64,000 bases of DNA from Melioribacteraceae bacterium (GTDB taxonomy: Bacteria > Bacteroidota > Ignavibacteria > Ignavibacteriales > Melioribacteraceae), in assembly GCA_015493615.1 (NCBI GenBank), contig WGCV01000062.1:1-64000 (forward strand), given 5' to 3'. Under the pieces are notes generated by a model that was given only the letters and a program-made list of their open reading frames with translations, made no database searches and was not told the origin of the DNA. Positions 24,955-33,766 of this stretch are shown here, in pieces. Each line of letters opens with the position of its first letter. Position 1 is the first letter of the stretch. The position numbers were made by a program, and so were the translations under genes.

Positions 24955-25290
24955 TTATTCCGAAAACATTTCTACTAAAACACTGTGCATTTTGAGCCGT
25001 GCGCTTTTGCTGATCTTCCCGATTTTCTTGACCAATCTTTTTTTGTCAACGGTTCGTATCTGGTCTAAAACAATTTGTCCTTGTTTCCCTTGTACTTTAC
25101 AGTTTATTCTTGTTGGATAATTTCTTATTGTGGAAGTTAATGGGGCGACTATTAGTGTCGCTATGTTTCTGTTCATTTCATCGGGGGAAATAATTACGCA
25201 CGGACGGGTTTTCTTTATTTCCTTCCCGATTGTCGGGTCTAAGTTTACAAGGTAAACGTCATATCTTAGGAGCTCTTTTACCATGTCCAT
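24955..25290 (-). CDS. mazF: MazF/PemK family toxin (endoribonuclease)
   Basis: 111 residues with the MazF/PemK pattern: RYDVYLVNLDPTIGKEIKKTRPCVIIS at the N terminus, ATLIVAPLTSTIRNYPTRI in the middle, and GQIVLDQIRTVDKKRLVKKIGKIS. These toxins cleave mRNA at short sequences. Its start overlaps the antitoxin gene by 13 bp, the usual mazEF coupling. It is full length, with no sign of decay. Confidence 0.9.
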   Translation of the reverse strand: MDMVKELLRYDVYLVNLDPTIGKEIKKTRPCVIISPDEMNRNIATLIVAPLTSTIRNYPTRINCKVQGKQGQIVLDQIRTVDKKRLVKKIGKISKSARLKMHSVLVEMFSE

Positions 25291-25535
25291 TCTTTATCGT
25301 CCCATGAAGAACCGTGCGGAAGTTCCTTGTCGTCTAACAGTACATCATCTTTGTTTTGATGCATTTCCTTAAATGCATAATCCCAGCCTTTTCTTCTTTC
25401 CGAAACAGGCGTAATAATAATGCGGGAGTCTTGGATTTTTAATTCAACGGTTTCCTTAATTCCGCTTTGTTTAATTACTGATTTCGGCAGACGGATTCCC
25501 CTTGAATTTCCTATTTTAACTACTTTGGTAATCAT
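25278..25535 (-). CDS. mazE: MazE-like antitoxin (AbrB/SpoVT fold)
   Basis: 85 residues: an N-terminal swapped-hairpin DNA-binding domain (VVKIGNSRGIRLPKSVIKQSGI, about 4-45) and an acidic, Trp-rich C-terminal tail (WDDKEWTW) that would bind and block the MazF groove. The gene is upstream of mazF and overlaps it. Autoregulation is expected from the family; no operator was identified with confidence. The module lies between two identical 35-bp palindromes. Confidence 0.9.
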   Translation of the reverse strand: MITKVVKIGNSRGIRLPKSVIKQSGIKETVELKIQDSRIIITPVSERRKGWDYAFKEMHQNKDDVLLDDKELPHGSSWDDKEWTW

Positions 25536-25621
25536 GTGTCAACTCTTCTTTTTGTGATTACAATGTAATTACTTCTCTGGAAAAAGTCAAACTTGCTGTT
25601 TGATAAAGTCTTTGATGAATT

Positions 25622-25656
25622 TTAAACCTCCAAGGTTTTTAAAACCTTGGAGGTTT
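25622..25656 (-). repeat. 35-bp palindromic repeat, copy 2 (also terminator)
   Basis: Identical to 24908-24942 and in the same orientation. It lies 9 bp beyond the stop of the peptidase M15-like gene (minus strand), where it may terminate that transcript. A related palindrome with a different stem sequence is at 56539-56572. Confidence 0.85.
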
Positions 25657-25664
25657 GGTTAAAT

Positions 25665-26303
25665 TTATTTGTTTGTGATATCAAACTCAAAATGCTGGTA
25701 ATCCTTTCCTTTTCTCCAATCGCCGCCCCAGCTCCAACCGTAACTTTTAAAGATTTTCACTACTTGTGATTCCGCGGTTATCGTTCCCGGAATTTTGGGA
25801 TTGTAAACCGCGCCTTCAGGCTCGATGGAATTTATTTTGATATACGGATTGAGCAGCGGATTTATATCAATTGCAAGTCCGTAGGAATGCTTTGACAAAC
25901 GTTTTGTCCCTTTGATAAAGCGGTAATTAAACGCCGAAGTGTTATTGTCGAGCATCGATTTTTCATCGTCCCAGTTATACTTTGATATCGGAATAACTTT
26001 TTCAATCGGGAACTTGATGGAAAGAAGTTTCATGAAAATTGATTCAATATTCTTCTCAACTTTTTTATTTACTACTAATTCCCCCGAATGAATTTTTTCG
26101 TCGAATCCGTAATATTTTACATCTATCAGAGTGAGCTGTTCTCTGATTTTCGGGGGAATTTTTAATCCGGTAAGCGCTTCTTCAAGCGTCATCCGGGTAT
26201 CGATTACGACATTTTTGTTTTTCATTTTTTTATTTTGTCCGAAATAGGTTGAAGTAATACTCATCGAAAGTAATATTAAAACTGTGCACGATAACTTAGT
26301 CAT
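25665..26303 (-). CDS. Peptidase M15 family protein (D-Ala-D-Ala carboxypeptidase-like)
   Basis: 212 residues with a signal peptide (about 1-22). Zinc ligands in the expected order are His139 and Asp146 (KHSYGLAIDINPL) and His204 (DYQHFEF). GWSWGGDWRKGKDYQHFE near the C terminus is typical of the M15C/VanY-like endopeptidase group that cuts peptidoglycan stem peptides. It acts in the periplasm. The start overlaps the end of the AlaX-like gene by 8 bp, so the two are cotranscribed. Confidence 0.87.
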   Translation of the reverse strand: MTKLSCTVLILLSMSITSTYFGQNKKMKNKNVVIDTRMTLEEALTGLKIPPKIREQLTLIDVKYYGFDEKIHSGELVVNKKVEKNIESIFMKLLSIKFPIEKVIPISKYNWDDEKSMLDNNTSAFNYRFIKGTKRLSKHSYGLAIDINPLLNPYIKINSIEPEGAVYNPKIPGTITAESQVVKIFKSYGWSWGGDWRKGKDYQHFEFDITNK

Positions 26304-26739
26304 TTGCGATTAACTTAAATCTGACTCTCAAAATTCCGTTGTTGAAATTAGCGGAGGTTAGTTTGAATTCGCCTATTTCGGAAGTGTTTTTAACATGGCT
26401 GCCGATGCAAGGGCAAGCGTCGTAATTACCGACTTTGATGATTCTGATTTCATCATATTCGCCTTCGGGAAGACGGGAGAGATTAAATTTTTCTTTTGCT
26501 TCTTCAAGCGGGATGAAACTTTCCGTCACATCCAAGTTTTGTTTTATTACTTCGTTAACTCTTCTTTCGATTTCTGCAATTTCATCTTCCGTCAAATTCC
26601 GTGTGAAGTTTTTGTAATCACATTTGGACTTTTTCTTTTCGACGTGAGAGCTGAAAGCCCTTCCATTATTGAACATCTTAACCATTGTGCCGTTTAAAAT
26701 ATGTTCTGCTGTGTGCATTCGCGGGTCGTATGTTTTCAT
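26296..26739 (-). CDS. AlaX-like alanyl-tRNA editing domain protein
   Basis: 147 residues. The zinc-site motifs of the AlaRS/ThrRS editing domain are present: HTAEH (His9, His13) and CIGSH (Cys111, His115), the HxxxH and CxxxH pairs. It lacks the aminoacylation core, so it is a free-standing editing factor that hydrolyses mischarged tRNA (probably Ser- or Gly-tRNA(Ala)). The window also encodes a full ThrRS, but this protein is separate. It is first in a two-gene leftward unit with the M15 peptidase. Confidence 0.85.
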   Translation of the reverse strand: MKTYDPRMHTAEHILNGTMVKMFNNGRAFSSHVEKKKSKCDYKNFTRNLTEDEIAEIERRVNEVIKQNLDVTESFIPLEEAKEKFNLSRLPEGEYDEIRIIKVGNYDACPCIGSHVKNTSEIGEFKLTSANFNNGILRVRFKLIAND

Positions 26740-26802
26740 TTATTATCCGTACTTTTATTAACTTTATAAAATTAAATAAATTTTTTAATCGGGAGAAGAA
26801 AA

Positions 26803-28509
26803 ATGAAGCAAATTAATTATTATGATGTTCCGCAGTATAAAACGCTTCAGGAAATGTTGATCAATTCAGCGGCGGATTTCGGCGATAAACTTGCTTTGGA
26901 AGATATTAAGGAAACTCCGATACAGCGCGCTACATATAATGAACTTCTCGATTATGTTTTGAGATTCGGCAAAGCCCTTCGAGATACCGAGTTGTCAGAG
27001 CGAACGCACGTCGCTTTGATTGGGGAAAACCGCGTTCAATGGGCTATCGCTTACTTAACTGTTACGGCGTTTAATATGGTTGTTGTCCCGATTGATAAAA
27101 ATTTACATGAGAACGAAATTTTAAATATTATCCATGAATCCGACGCCGAAGCCGTTATTTTCTCCGACACATATTCATCTCTTTTTTCGGAAGAGCATTT
27201 TGCGCTGAAAAGAATTAAAACGTTTGTCTGCATGGATGAAACCGACGCCAACGAAAAGTTTATGATTATGAAAGAAATGATTGATTCGGAAGAAAACGTT
27301 GATAAATCAATCTTTCCTGAAATTAACGACGAGGAGGTAAGTGAAATTATTTTTACATCCGGTTCTCTCGGACATGCCAAAGGAGTAATGCTAACTCAGA
27401 AGAATTTGGTTTCCAACTTACACGATATGCTGGCTATGATTCAAATGCTTCCGAGCGACAGATTTTTATCCGTTCTTCCGATTCATCACACCTACGAATG
27501 CACGTGCGGAATGCTTTGCCCGCTTTACAGCGGCTCATCGGTGCATTACACGCGTTCGCTTAAAACCATTGTCGATGATATGAATAAAGTTCACGCCACG
27601 CTTATGCTCGGCGTTCCGCTTCTTTTCGATAAAATGTACAAGGGAATTACAAAAGCGATTGAAGCCGATAAAACAAAGTCGAAGGTTGTGCCGGTTTTGC
27701 AAAAAGTCACAAATGTTGCCGAAAAAATAGGCTTTAAATCCGTGAAGAAAAAAGTCTTTAAAGAGGTGCATGATAAATTCGGCGGCTCTATCAGGTTGTT
27801 TATCGCCGGCGGCGCCGCTCCCGATCCCGCTGTGGCAAAGGGTTTGCGCGAGTTCGGCTTTAATTTTCTGCAGGGGTACGGATTAACGGAAACTTCCCCG
27901 ATCCTTGCTGTTAACCGTTTGGATGCTTTTAAAGACGACGCGGCGGGACTTCCGTTGCCGAGCGTAAAGCTTAAAATTAACAATCCCAATCCCGATGGAA
28001 TAGGCGAAGTTTTTGCAAAGGGTCCCAATGTAATGAAAGGTTATTATAAAAATGAAGAGCTGACAAAAGAAGCGTTTGAGAACGGCTGGTTCAAAACGGG
28101 AGATATCGGGTTTATTGACGAAGACGGTTTTCTCCACATAAACGGAAGAGCTAAAAATGTAATTATTTCCAAAAGCGGGAAAAATGTTTTTCCCGAAGAA
28201 ATTGAGGAACTGCTTAACAGAAGCGAGTTTATTCTGGAATCCGCCGTTTACGGAGCCAGGGATAAAAAGCAAGGGGAGCTGATTACGGCGCAGATTGTTC
28301 CTGATTCGGAGGCGTTTATGAAGTATGCCGAAGAAAACGGAATTAAGCTTACTGACGAGGTCATCTACAACAAAATAAAAGAGGAAGTCGATGCTGCAAA
28401 TCGGATTTTAACTTCATATAAAAGAATTCAGAAATTCATTGTTCGGGACCATGAATTTGAAAAGACGACGACTCATAAAATTAAAAGGCATTTGCTAAAC
28501 AAAGATTAA
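26803..28509 (+). CDS. Long-chain fatty-acid--CoA ligase (AMP-binding)
   Basis: 568 residues of the ANL adenylating superfamily. The P-loop-like motif is IIFTSGSLGHAKGVMLTQKN, with QGYGLTETSPILAVN as the A5 motif and FKTGDIGFIDEDGFLHINGRAKNVIISKSGKNVFPEEIEELL for the hinge region; the catalytic Lys is near TTTHKIKRHLL at the C terminus. It activates fatty acids to acyl-CoA, probably at the inner membrane. An AGAAG site precedes the ATG. It is followed 9 bp later by a lipoprotein gene. Confidence 0.92.
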   Translation: MKQINYYDVPQYKTLQEMLINSAADFGDKLALEDIKETPIQRATYNELLDYVLRFGKALRDTELSERTHVALIGENRVQWAIAYLTVTAFNMVVVPIDKNLHENEILNIIHESDAEAVIFSDTYSSLFSEEHFALKRIKTFVCMDETDANEKFMIMKEMIDSEENVDKSIFPEINDEEVSEIIFTSGSLGHAKGVMLTQKNLVSNLHDMLAMIQMLPSDRFLSVLPIHHTYECTCGMLCPLYSGSSVHYTRSLKTIVDDMNKVHATLMLGVPLLFDKMYKGITKAIEADKTKSKVVPVLQKVTNVAEKIGFKSVKKKVFKEVHDKFGGSIRLFIAGGAAPDPAVAKGLREFGFNFLQGYGLTETSPILAVNRLDAFKDDAAGLPLPSVKLKINNPNPDGIGEVFAKGPNVMKGYYKNEELTKEAFENGWFKTGDIGFIDEDGFLHINGRAKNVIISKSGKNVFPEEIEELLNRSEFILESAVYGARDKKQGELITAQIVPDSEAFMKYAEENGIKLTDEVIYNKIKEEVDAANRILTSYKRIQKFIVRDHEFEKTTTHKIKRHLLNKD

Positions 28510-28518
28510 AGGTAATTT

Positions 28519-29037
28519 ATGCGTAACTTCAAATTAATTTTATCCGCGTTTTTACTTACTCTCGTTATTGCCGGATGTTCTCACACGGTTAAGATTACAA
28601 AAAAAGTCAAAGATAATAAATCGGATTATTACACAGTTGCGACGGATATGTTTTACGCCAAACCTTACTCAAATGAAATTCCTTTTGAAATTTACTTCCA
28701 ATACAGTTATGAAAAGGATAGGCTGGGCGATAAATTTGTTTTTGCCGTTAAGTTTGTTAATTACGGCATCACACCGAGGATTTCAACCGTAAAATTAAGC
28801 GTTGACGGCTATGAGCAAAACTGTAAAATGGATCGGTTTCCGGTAATTCAGCGGGAAGGAGTTAGAGGTGTTTCCGAAACGGTTTATTTCCGAGTCCCGA
28901 GAGAAATGATTGAGGAGATGATTGCCACAAAAAGCGGTTATTTGGATTTTGACGGTTTCCGCAGATTCCGGTTCTTTATTCCACGGGACGCAATTGAAGT
29001 GCTAAGCAATTTTTATGATAAGGTTGAAGGAGATTAG
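28519..29037 (+). CDS. Putative lipoprotein of unknown function
   Basis: 172 residues with a lipoprotein signal peptide ending in IAGC (Cys20). The mature part is a beta-rich domain with YFQYSYEKDRLGDKFVFAVKFVNYG and a Tyr/Phe-rich middle. No known family was recognised. It follows the acyl-CoA ligase gene by 9 bp and probably shares its transcript, suggesting an envelope or lipid role, but that is only inference. The 338-bp stretch after it (29038-29375) holds no gene and includes the promoter at 29333-29364. Confidence 0.6.
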   Translation: MRNFKLILSAFLLTLVIAGCSHTVKITKKVKDNKSDYYTVATDMFYAKPYSNEIPFEIYFQYSYEKDRLGDKFVFAVKFVNYGITPRISTVKLSVDGYEQNCKMDRFPVIQREGVRGVSETVYFRVPREMIEEMIATKSGYLDFDGFRRFRFFIPRDAIEVLSNFYDKVEGD

Positions 29038-29332
29038 AGCGCGCTTCGCGGCAATCGGCTTAGTCTAAACTTGTTGAATTGTTCTGAGTCAAACTAAGTT
29101 CAAACGCATTTAATATATTTGACCGGAAAATGACGAATTACCGATAAATTTCGAGTTGGAGTTGTAAAGTATTTTTCATTTAAGCGTGATTTTATCTCCG
29201 TTTCTTGCTCGTGTGAGAGCTGATAACAATCTTATTTCAGCATAAATTTTTCTTTTTTAATTAAAGAAATTTCAAGGAATTTTAAAAAAAATTCTTATTT
29301 TTAGAATCTTAAATCGAAAAAATATGCTTCTG

Positions 29333-29364
29333 TTTGCAGAAGATTAAAGTTCTTTTTATATTTG
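29333..29364 (+). promoter_or_regulatory. Bacteroidetes-type promoter for the tRNA-Leu/tRNA-Val unit
   Basis: TTTG (29333-29336) and TATATTTG (29357-29364) with a 20-nt spacer, a perfect fit to TTTG/TAnnTTTG. The mature 5' end of tRNA-Leu is 11 nt downstream of the -7 element, so transcription probably begins at or just before the tRNA. Confidence 0.75.
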
Positions 29365-29375
29365 TTATTCGTTTT

Positions 29376-29461
29376 GCCGGGGTGGCGGAATTGGTAGACG
29401 CACAGGACTTAAAATCCTGTGGGAGTTTTCTCCCGTGTCGGTTCGAGTCCGACCCTCGGTA
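29376..29461 (+). tRNA. tRNA-Leu (anticodon TAA)
   Basis: Class II tRNA with a long variable arm (GGGAGTTTTCTCCC). The anticodon loop CTTAAAA gives TAA. The acceptor stem pairs GCCGGGG with CCTCGGT using G-U pairs. The T arm has GTTCGAGTC. The 3' CCA is not fully encoded (ACAC follows). Confidence 0.95.
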
Positions 29462-29530
29462 CACTTAACGAATTAGGCAGATAATTGATTTTTCGGAAAT
29501 TTTATGATTTCCGGATTCAATTATCTTCCC

Positions 29531-29604
29531 GGGTTCTTAGCTCAGTTGGTTAGAGTGTCTGCTTGACGTGCAGAAGGTCAGAGGTTCGACTCCTCTAGAA
29601 CCCA
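29531..29604 (+). tRNA. tRNA-Val (anticodon GAC)
   Basis: The acceptor stem GGGTTCT pairs with AGAACCC. The anticodon stem TCTGC/GCAGA encloses the loop TTGACGT, giving GAC. The T arm is GTTCGACTC. It lies 69 bp after tRNA-Leu in the same orientation and is followed by a terminator. Confidence 0.94.
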
Positions 29605-29613
29605 CGAATAAAT

Positions 29614-29636
29614 CGGAGTTTACTCCGTTTTTTTTT
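29614..29636 (+). terminator. Rho-independent terminator after the tRNA pair
   Basis: CGGAGT-TT-ACTCCG (29614-29627) followed by about nine T residues. It separates the tRNA transcript from the thrS operon, whose start codon is 17 bp downstream. Confidence 0.8.
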
Positions 29637-29652
29637 AAATTAAAAAATTAAG

Positions 29653-31578
29653 ATGAATAAAATAAAAATTACATTACCCGACGGTTCGGTAAAGGAATAT
29701 GATTCCGGCGTAACTCCTTTGGAAATTGCCAAATCGATTTCTTCTCGATTGGCTAAGGAAGCGCTGGTCGCTAAAATTAACGGTGAGGTTAAAGATCTTA
29801 ATACGCCGATTAACGAGGATTCCGAAGTCGCTATTTTTACATTCAACGATCCCGAAGGACGCCACGCTTATTGGCATTCCACTTCGCATCTTATGGCGCA
29901 CGCAATTCAAGCGCTGCATCCCGAGGCGAAATTTGGAGTTGGCCCCGCAATAGACAACGGATTTTATTACGACATTGACATCAATGATCAATTGACCGAA
30001 GAGGACTTGCGGAAAATAGAAGAAAAAATGGTCGAGCTTTCAAAGGAAGATAATCCTTTCTTAAGAACAGAGCTGCCAAAAGCGGAAGCCGTTAAGTTTT
30101 TCGAGAAAAAAGGGGATAATTACAAACTCGAAATTTTGAGCGAATTGGACGACGATAACGAAGTTATCAGCATTTACGACGAAGGCGATTTTACCGATTT
30201 ATGCACCGGACCTCATGTCCCTTCAACTGGTAAAATTAAATATATAAAATTGTTAAACCTTTCCGGTTCATATTGGAGAGGCGACGAAAAACGAAACCGT
30301 ATGCAGAGAATTTACGGAATCTCTTTCCCGAAAAAGAAAATGCTTGAAGAACATCTTGAGATGCTCGAAGAAGCTAAAAAAAGAGATCACCGTAAATTAG
30401 GAAAGCAGCTTGACTTGTTCAGCATTCACGAAGAAGCGGGAGCCGGTTTAATTTATTGGCATCCGAAAGGAGCGAGAATCAGGAACGAAGTAGAAACTTT
30501 TTGGAAGGACGCTCATTTCAAAGCGGGTTACGAATTGCTTTACACTCCTCATGTAGGTAAATCTTGGCTGTGGGAAACAAGCGGGCACTTGAAACATTTT
30601 AAGGAAAATATGTTCGCTCCGATGCAGATTGACGAGCAGGACTACTACGTTAAACCGATGAACTGTCCGTTCCACATTATGATTTACAAATCGAGTCTCC
30701 GTTCTTACAGGGATTTGCCCCTTCGCTGGGCGGAACTTGGGACCGTTTACCGTTACGAAAAGAGCGGCGTGCTTCACGGACTTTTGCGCGTTCGCGGATT
30801 TACCCAGGACGACGCTCACATATTCTGTACGCACGAACAGATTGAAGATGAAATTATCGACGTGATTAAGTTCTCGCTTTATATTTGGAAATCTTTCGGT
30901 TTTGAAAAATTAAAGTTTTATGTTTCAACACGTCCTGAAAAAGCCGCCGGAAATGACGATTTGTGGGAAAAAGCGACTTATTCCTTGGAAAATGCTCTTC
31001 GTCATGAAAATCTTGATTATGAGATTGACGAAGGAGGCGGAGCTTTTTACGGACCTAAAATTGATATTAAAGTTAAAGATGCTTTGAACCGCGAATGGCA
31101 GATGAGCACAATTCAGTTCGATTTTAATTTACCCGAACGTTTTGATATGACTTACGTCGGAGAAGACGGCAAGGAACACAGACCATTTATGGTGCATCGC
31201 GCTTTGCTCGGTTCCCTCGAAAGATTTATGGGCGTAATAATCGAACATTACGGCGGAGCTTTTCCTGTTTGGCTTGCTCCTGTTCAAGCGGCTGTTATTC
31301 CCGTTTCGCAGAACTTTTTGGATTATGCCCGCGAAGTTCGCGACAAGTTGCGGGAAAATGGAATCAGAGTTGAGTTAGACGAACGAAATGAAAAAGTCGG
31401 CTATAAAATTAGAGATTGGGAAACACAGAAAGTTCCTTATATGTTGATCGTAGGGGAAAAGGAAGTTGCGGAATCCCAAGTTTCCGTTAGAAAACATAAG
31501 TCCGGAGATGTCGGTAAAATGGCAACTTCTGAATTCATCGAAAAGATTTCTTCGGAAATTAAGAATAAAAATCAATAA
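29653..31578 (+). CDS. thrS: Threonine--tRNA ligase
   Basis: 641 residues with the full bacterial architecture: TGS domain (about 1-62), editing domain (HSTSHLMAHAIQ with HxxxH near 78), catalytic core with the zinc Cys in VKPMNCPFHIMIY, motif 2 around RYEKSGVLHGLLRVRGFTQDDAHIF, and motif 3 with MVHRALLGSLERFMG, then the anticodon-binding domain. It leads the operon thrS-infC-rpmI-rplT-pheS-pheT. No T-box is visible upstream. Confidence 0.97.
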   Translation: MNKIKITLPDGSVKEYDSGVTPLEIAKSISSRLAKEALVAKINGEVKDLNTPINEDSEVAIFTFNDPEGRHAYWHSTSHLMAHAIQALHPEAKFGVGPAIDNGFYYDIDINDQLTEEDLRKIEEKMVELSKEDNPFLRTELPKAEAVKFFEKKGDNYKLEILSELDDDNEVISIYDEGDFTDLCTGPHVPSTGKIKYIKLLNLSGSYWRGDEKRNRMQRIYGISFPKKKMLEEHLEMLEEAKKRDHRKLGKQLDLFSIHEEAGAGLIYWHPKGARIRNEVETFWKDAHFKAGYELLYTPHVGKSWLWETSGHLKHFKENMFAPMQIDEQDYYVKPMNCPFHIMIYKSSLRSYRDLPLRWAELGTVYRYEKSGVLHGLLRVRGFTQDDAHIFCTHEQIEDEIIDVIKFSLYIWKSFGFEKLKFYVSTRPEKAAGNDDLWEKATYSLENALRHENLDYEIDEGGGAFYGPKIDIKVKDALNREWQMSTIQFDFNLPERFDMTYVGEDGKEHRPFMVHRALLGSLERFMGVIIEHYGGAFPVWLAPVQAAVIPVSQNFLDYAREVRDKLRENGIRVELDERNEKVGYKIRDWETQKVPYMLIVGEKEVAESQVSVRKHKSGDVGKMATSEFIEKISSEIKNKNQ

Positions 31579-31594
31579 TTAAGTAGGAGGAAGT

Positions 31595-32125
31595 ATCGCA
31601 AAAGTTAGTTACCGTATCAACGAAGAGATTAGAGTTCCAAAGGTTCGTTTGATTGACGAAGAAGGAAAACAAGTCGGAATCGTTAATACTAATGAAGCTT
31701 TAAGACGAGCGGAAGAACATAATTTGGATTTGGTTGAAATTGCTCCCCAAGCTGTTCCGCCGGTTTGCAAGATTATTAATTACGGAAAATTTGTTTACGA
31801 TCAACAGAAGAAAGAGAAGTTACAGAAAAAAAATCAGCATGTAACCGTTCTTAAAGAGATTAGATTACACCCAAATACCGACACTCATGATTTTGAGTTT
31901 AAACTGCGTCATGCAATCGGTTTTTTGGAAGATGGCAACAAAGTTAAAGTTTCGGTTTTCTTCAAAGGAAGAGAAATGGCTTACAAGGAACACGGACAGC
32001 ATTTGCTTGAACGTTTTATTGAAAGATTGGAAGAATACGCAAAGTTGGAACAGAATATAAAATCCGAAGGAAGAACGATGCATGCCATTGTTTCTCCTAA
32101 AAAAACTAAAAAGAAACAAAAATAG
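31595..32125 (+). CDS. infC: Translation initiation factor IF-3, with AUC start codon
   Basis: 176 residues if translation begins at the ATC at 31595, which lies 4 bases after AGGAGG (31585-31590). The sequence from there ([25 protein letters not shown]) is the normal IF-3 N terminus; the next usable canonical-type codon is a TTG at 31649 that would delete 18 conserved residues. Rare AUU/AUC starts are a known feature of infC and allow IF-3 to repress its own translation. Both domains are complete ([12 protein letters not shown] and [22 protein letters not shown]). Confidence 0.93.
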   Translation: MAKVSYRINEEIRVPKVRLIDEEGKQVGIVNTNEALRRAEEHNLDLVEIAPQAVPPVCKIINYGKFVYDQQKKEKLQKKNQHVTVLKEIRLHPNTDTHDFEFKLRHAIGFLEDGNKVKVSVFFKGREMAYKEHGQHLLERFIERLEEYAKLEQNIKSEGRTMHAIVSPKKTKKKQK

Positions 32126-32135
32126 GGTTATAGTT

Positions 32136-32330
32136 ATGCCAAAGATGAAAAGCAATCGAGGTGCAGCAAAAACCTTTAAGGTTACGGGTACAGGAAAAAT
32201 CAAGAGACATAAAGCTTACAAGTCTCACATCCTGAACAAGAAAACCAGAAAAAGGAAGAGAAACTTAAGAAAGGCTACTTTAGTTTCCGCTGCAGATTCG
32301 AAAAGAGTAAACATAATGATTCAAAAGTAG
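32136..32330 (+). CDS. rpmI: 50S ribosomal protein L35
   Basis: 64 residues from the ATG at 32136: [32 protein letters not shown], the typical L35 opening, followed by a Lys/Arg-rich tail. An upstream in-frame extension into infC is not part of the protein. It lies 10 bp after infC and 12 bp before rplT. Confidence 0.95.
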   Translation: MPKMKSNRGAAKTFKVTGTGKIKRHKAYKSHILNKKTRKRKRNLRKATLVSAADSKRVNIMIQK

Positions 32331-32342
32331 TGAGGAAAAAAA

Positions 32343-32690
32343 ATGCCTAAAACAAACAATCGTGTAGCTTCGAGAGCTAAAAGAAAAAAGATACTGAAAC
32401 AAGCCAAAGGATATTGGGGCTCTCGCAGTAAAGTCTATACTGTCGCCAAAGGCAGTGTCGAAAAAGGCTTACAACATGCTTACGCTCACAGAAAACTGAA
32501 AAAGAGAGAATTCAGAAGATTGTGGATTGTAAGGATTAACGCAGCCGCAAGAGAAAACGGAACGACTTATTCCAAATTAATTAACGCAATGCATAAAAAA
32601 GGCGTTAATGTTAACAGAAAAGTTCTTGCCAGCCTTGCAGTTGAAAATCCGCAAGCTTTTGCTGAAATAGTAAAATTTGTAAGTAACTAA
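32343..32690 (+). CDS. rplT: 50S ribosomal protein L20
   Basis: 115 residues: basic N-terminal helix ([44 protein letters not shown]) and a globular C-terminal half with [14 protein letters not shown] and [12 protein letters not shown]. It assembles early into the 50S subunit; in some bacteria L20 represses this operon through leader RNA, but no such structure was identified here. A hairpin terminator or attenuator follows it. Confidence 0.96.
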   Translation: MPKTNNRVASRAKRKKILKQAKGYWGSRSKVYTVAKGSVEKGLQHAYAHRKLKKREFRRLWIVRINAAARENGTTYSKLINAMHKKGVNVNRKVLASLAVENPQAFAEIVKFVSN

Positions 32691-32696
32691 TATTCG

Positions 32697-32747
32697 CCCT
32701 CCGGGAATAGCGTGTAAAACTCTATTCTCGCGAGGGTATATTTTTTT
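32697..32747 (+). terminator. Hairpin terminator/attenuator between rplT and pheS
   Basis: CCCTCCGGGAATAG (32697-32710) pairs with CTATTCTCGCGAGGG (32722-32736), a 14-bp stem with one bulge, followed by TATATTTTTTT. It stands within the 75-bp gap before pheS. It could end the ribosomal-protein transcript or attenuate entry into pheST. I see no Phe-rich leader peptide. Confidence 0.65.
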
Positions 32748-32765
32748 AAACTTTTTGTAGCAGCC

Positions 32766-33755
32766 ATGTTAAATAAAATTGAAAAAATAAAAGCTGAACT
32801 ATTAGACGAACTGAAAAATATCGATTCAGTTGAAAAAGCGGAGGAAATCCGCTTAAAATATTTTAGCCGGAAAGGAAAGTTTGCAAATCTTTTTGAGGAA
32901 TTCAAACAGCTTCCCAAAGAAGAAAAACCGAAAGTCGGACAGTTCTTAAATCAAGTCAGGGGCGAACTGACTAACCTTTTTGAAGAGACGCACGTCTCGT
33001 TAAAATCTTCTTCCAAATCTATGGAGAATTACATCGATTTAACTCTGCCCGCCAAAAGACAGAAGATTGGAACGGTGCATCTTCTTAATCAGACTTTGCG
33101 TGAAATCAAGGATATTTTCAAGTCGCTCGGATTTTCCGTTTACGAAGGACCCGAGCTGGAATCGGACCATTTTAATTTTGAATCGTTGAATTTTCCTCCG
33201 GATCATCCGGCGCGCGATATGCAGGATACATTTTTTGTGAATCCGAATTTTCTTCTACGCACTCACACTTCCCCCGTGCAGGCAAGATTGATGCAAAAAA
33301 CGGAGCCGCCGATTCGCGCGATAATTCCTGGCAAAGTTTATCGCAATGAAGCGATTAGCGCAAAAAGCTACTGCTTGTTTCACCAGGTGGAAGGTCTTTA
33401 CGTCGATACGGACGTAACATTTGCAGAGCTTTTCGGAACCCTGGTTTCCTTTGCAAAAACTTTTTACGGGGATGATGTTAAATACAGATTCCGCCCCAGT
33501 TTTTTCCCTTTTACTGAGCCAAGTTCCGAAGTGGATATTTGGTGGGAACCGAAAGGAAAAGAAGGAAGATGGCTCGAAATATTGGGCTGCGGAATGGTTG
33601 ACCCGAATGTGCTTGAGTTTAACGGAATAGATTCTGAAAAATACACAGGTTACGCCTTCGGACTCGGAATCGAAAGAATGACAATGCTTAAATACGGAAT
33701 TGACGATATTCGGGTTTTCTTCGATAACGATAAAAGATTTTTAGAACAGTTTTAA
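32766..33755 (+). CDS. pheS: Phenylalanine--tRNA ligase alpha subunit
   Basis: 329 residues: N-terminal coiled coil (about 1-80), then the class II catalytic core with HLLNQTLREIKDIFKSLGFSVYEGPELESDHFNFESLNFPPDHPARDMQDTF, motif 2 VYRNEAI, and the motif 3 region GYAFGLGIERMTMLKYGI. It forms the alpha2beta2 enzyme with pheT, 11 bp downstream. The length is normal. Confidence 0.96.
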   Translation: MLNKIEKIKAELLDELKNIDSVEKAEEIRLKYFSRKGKFANLFEEFKQLPKEEKPKVGQFLNQVRGELTNLFEETHVSLKSSSKSMENYIDLTLPAKRQKIGTVHLLNQTLREIKDIFKSLGFSVYEGPELESDHFNFESLNFPPDHPARDMQDTFFVNPNFLLRTHTSPVQARLMQKTEPPIRAIIPGKVYRNEAISAKSYCLFHQVEGLYVDTDVTFAELFGTLVSFAKTFYGDDVKYRFRPSFFPFTEPSSEVDIWWEPKGKEGRWLEILGCGMVDPNVLEFNGIDSEKYTGYAFGLGIERMTMLKYGIDDIRVFFDNDKRFLEQF

Positions 33756-33766
33756 CGGAGTTTGAA

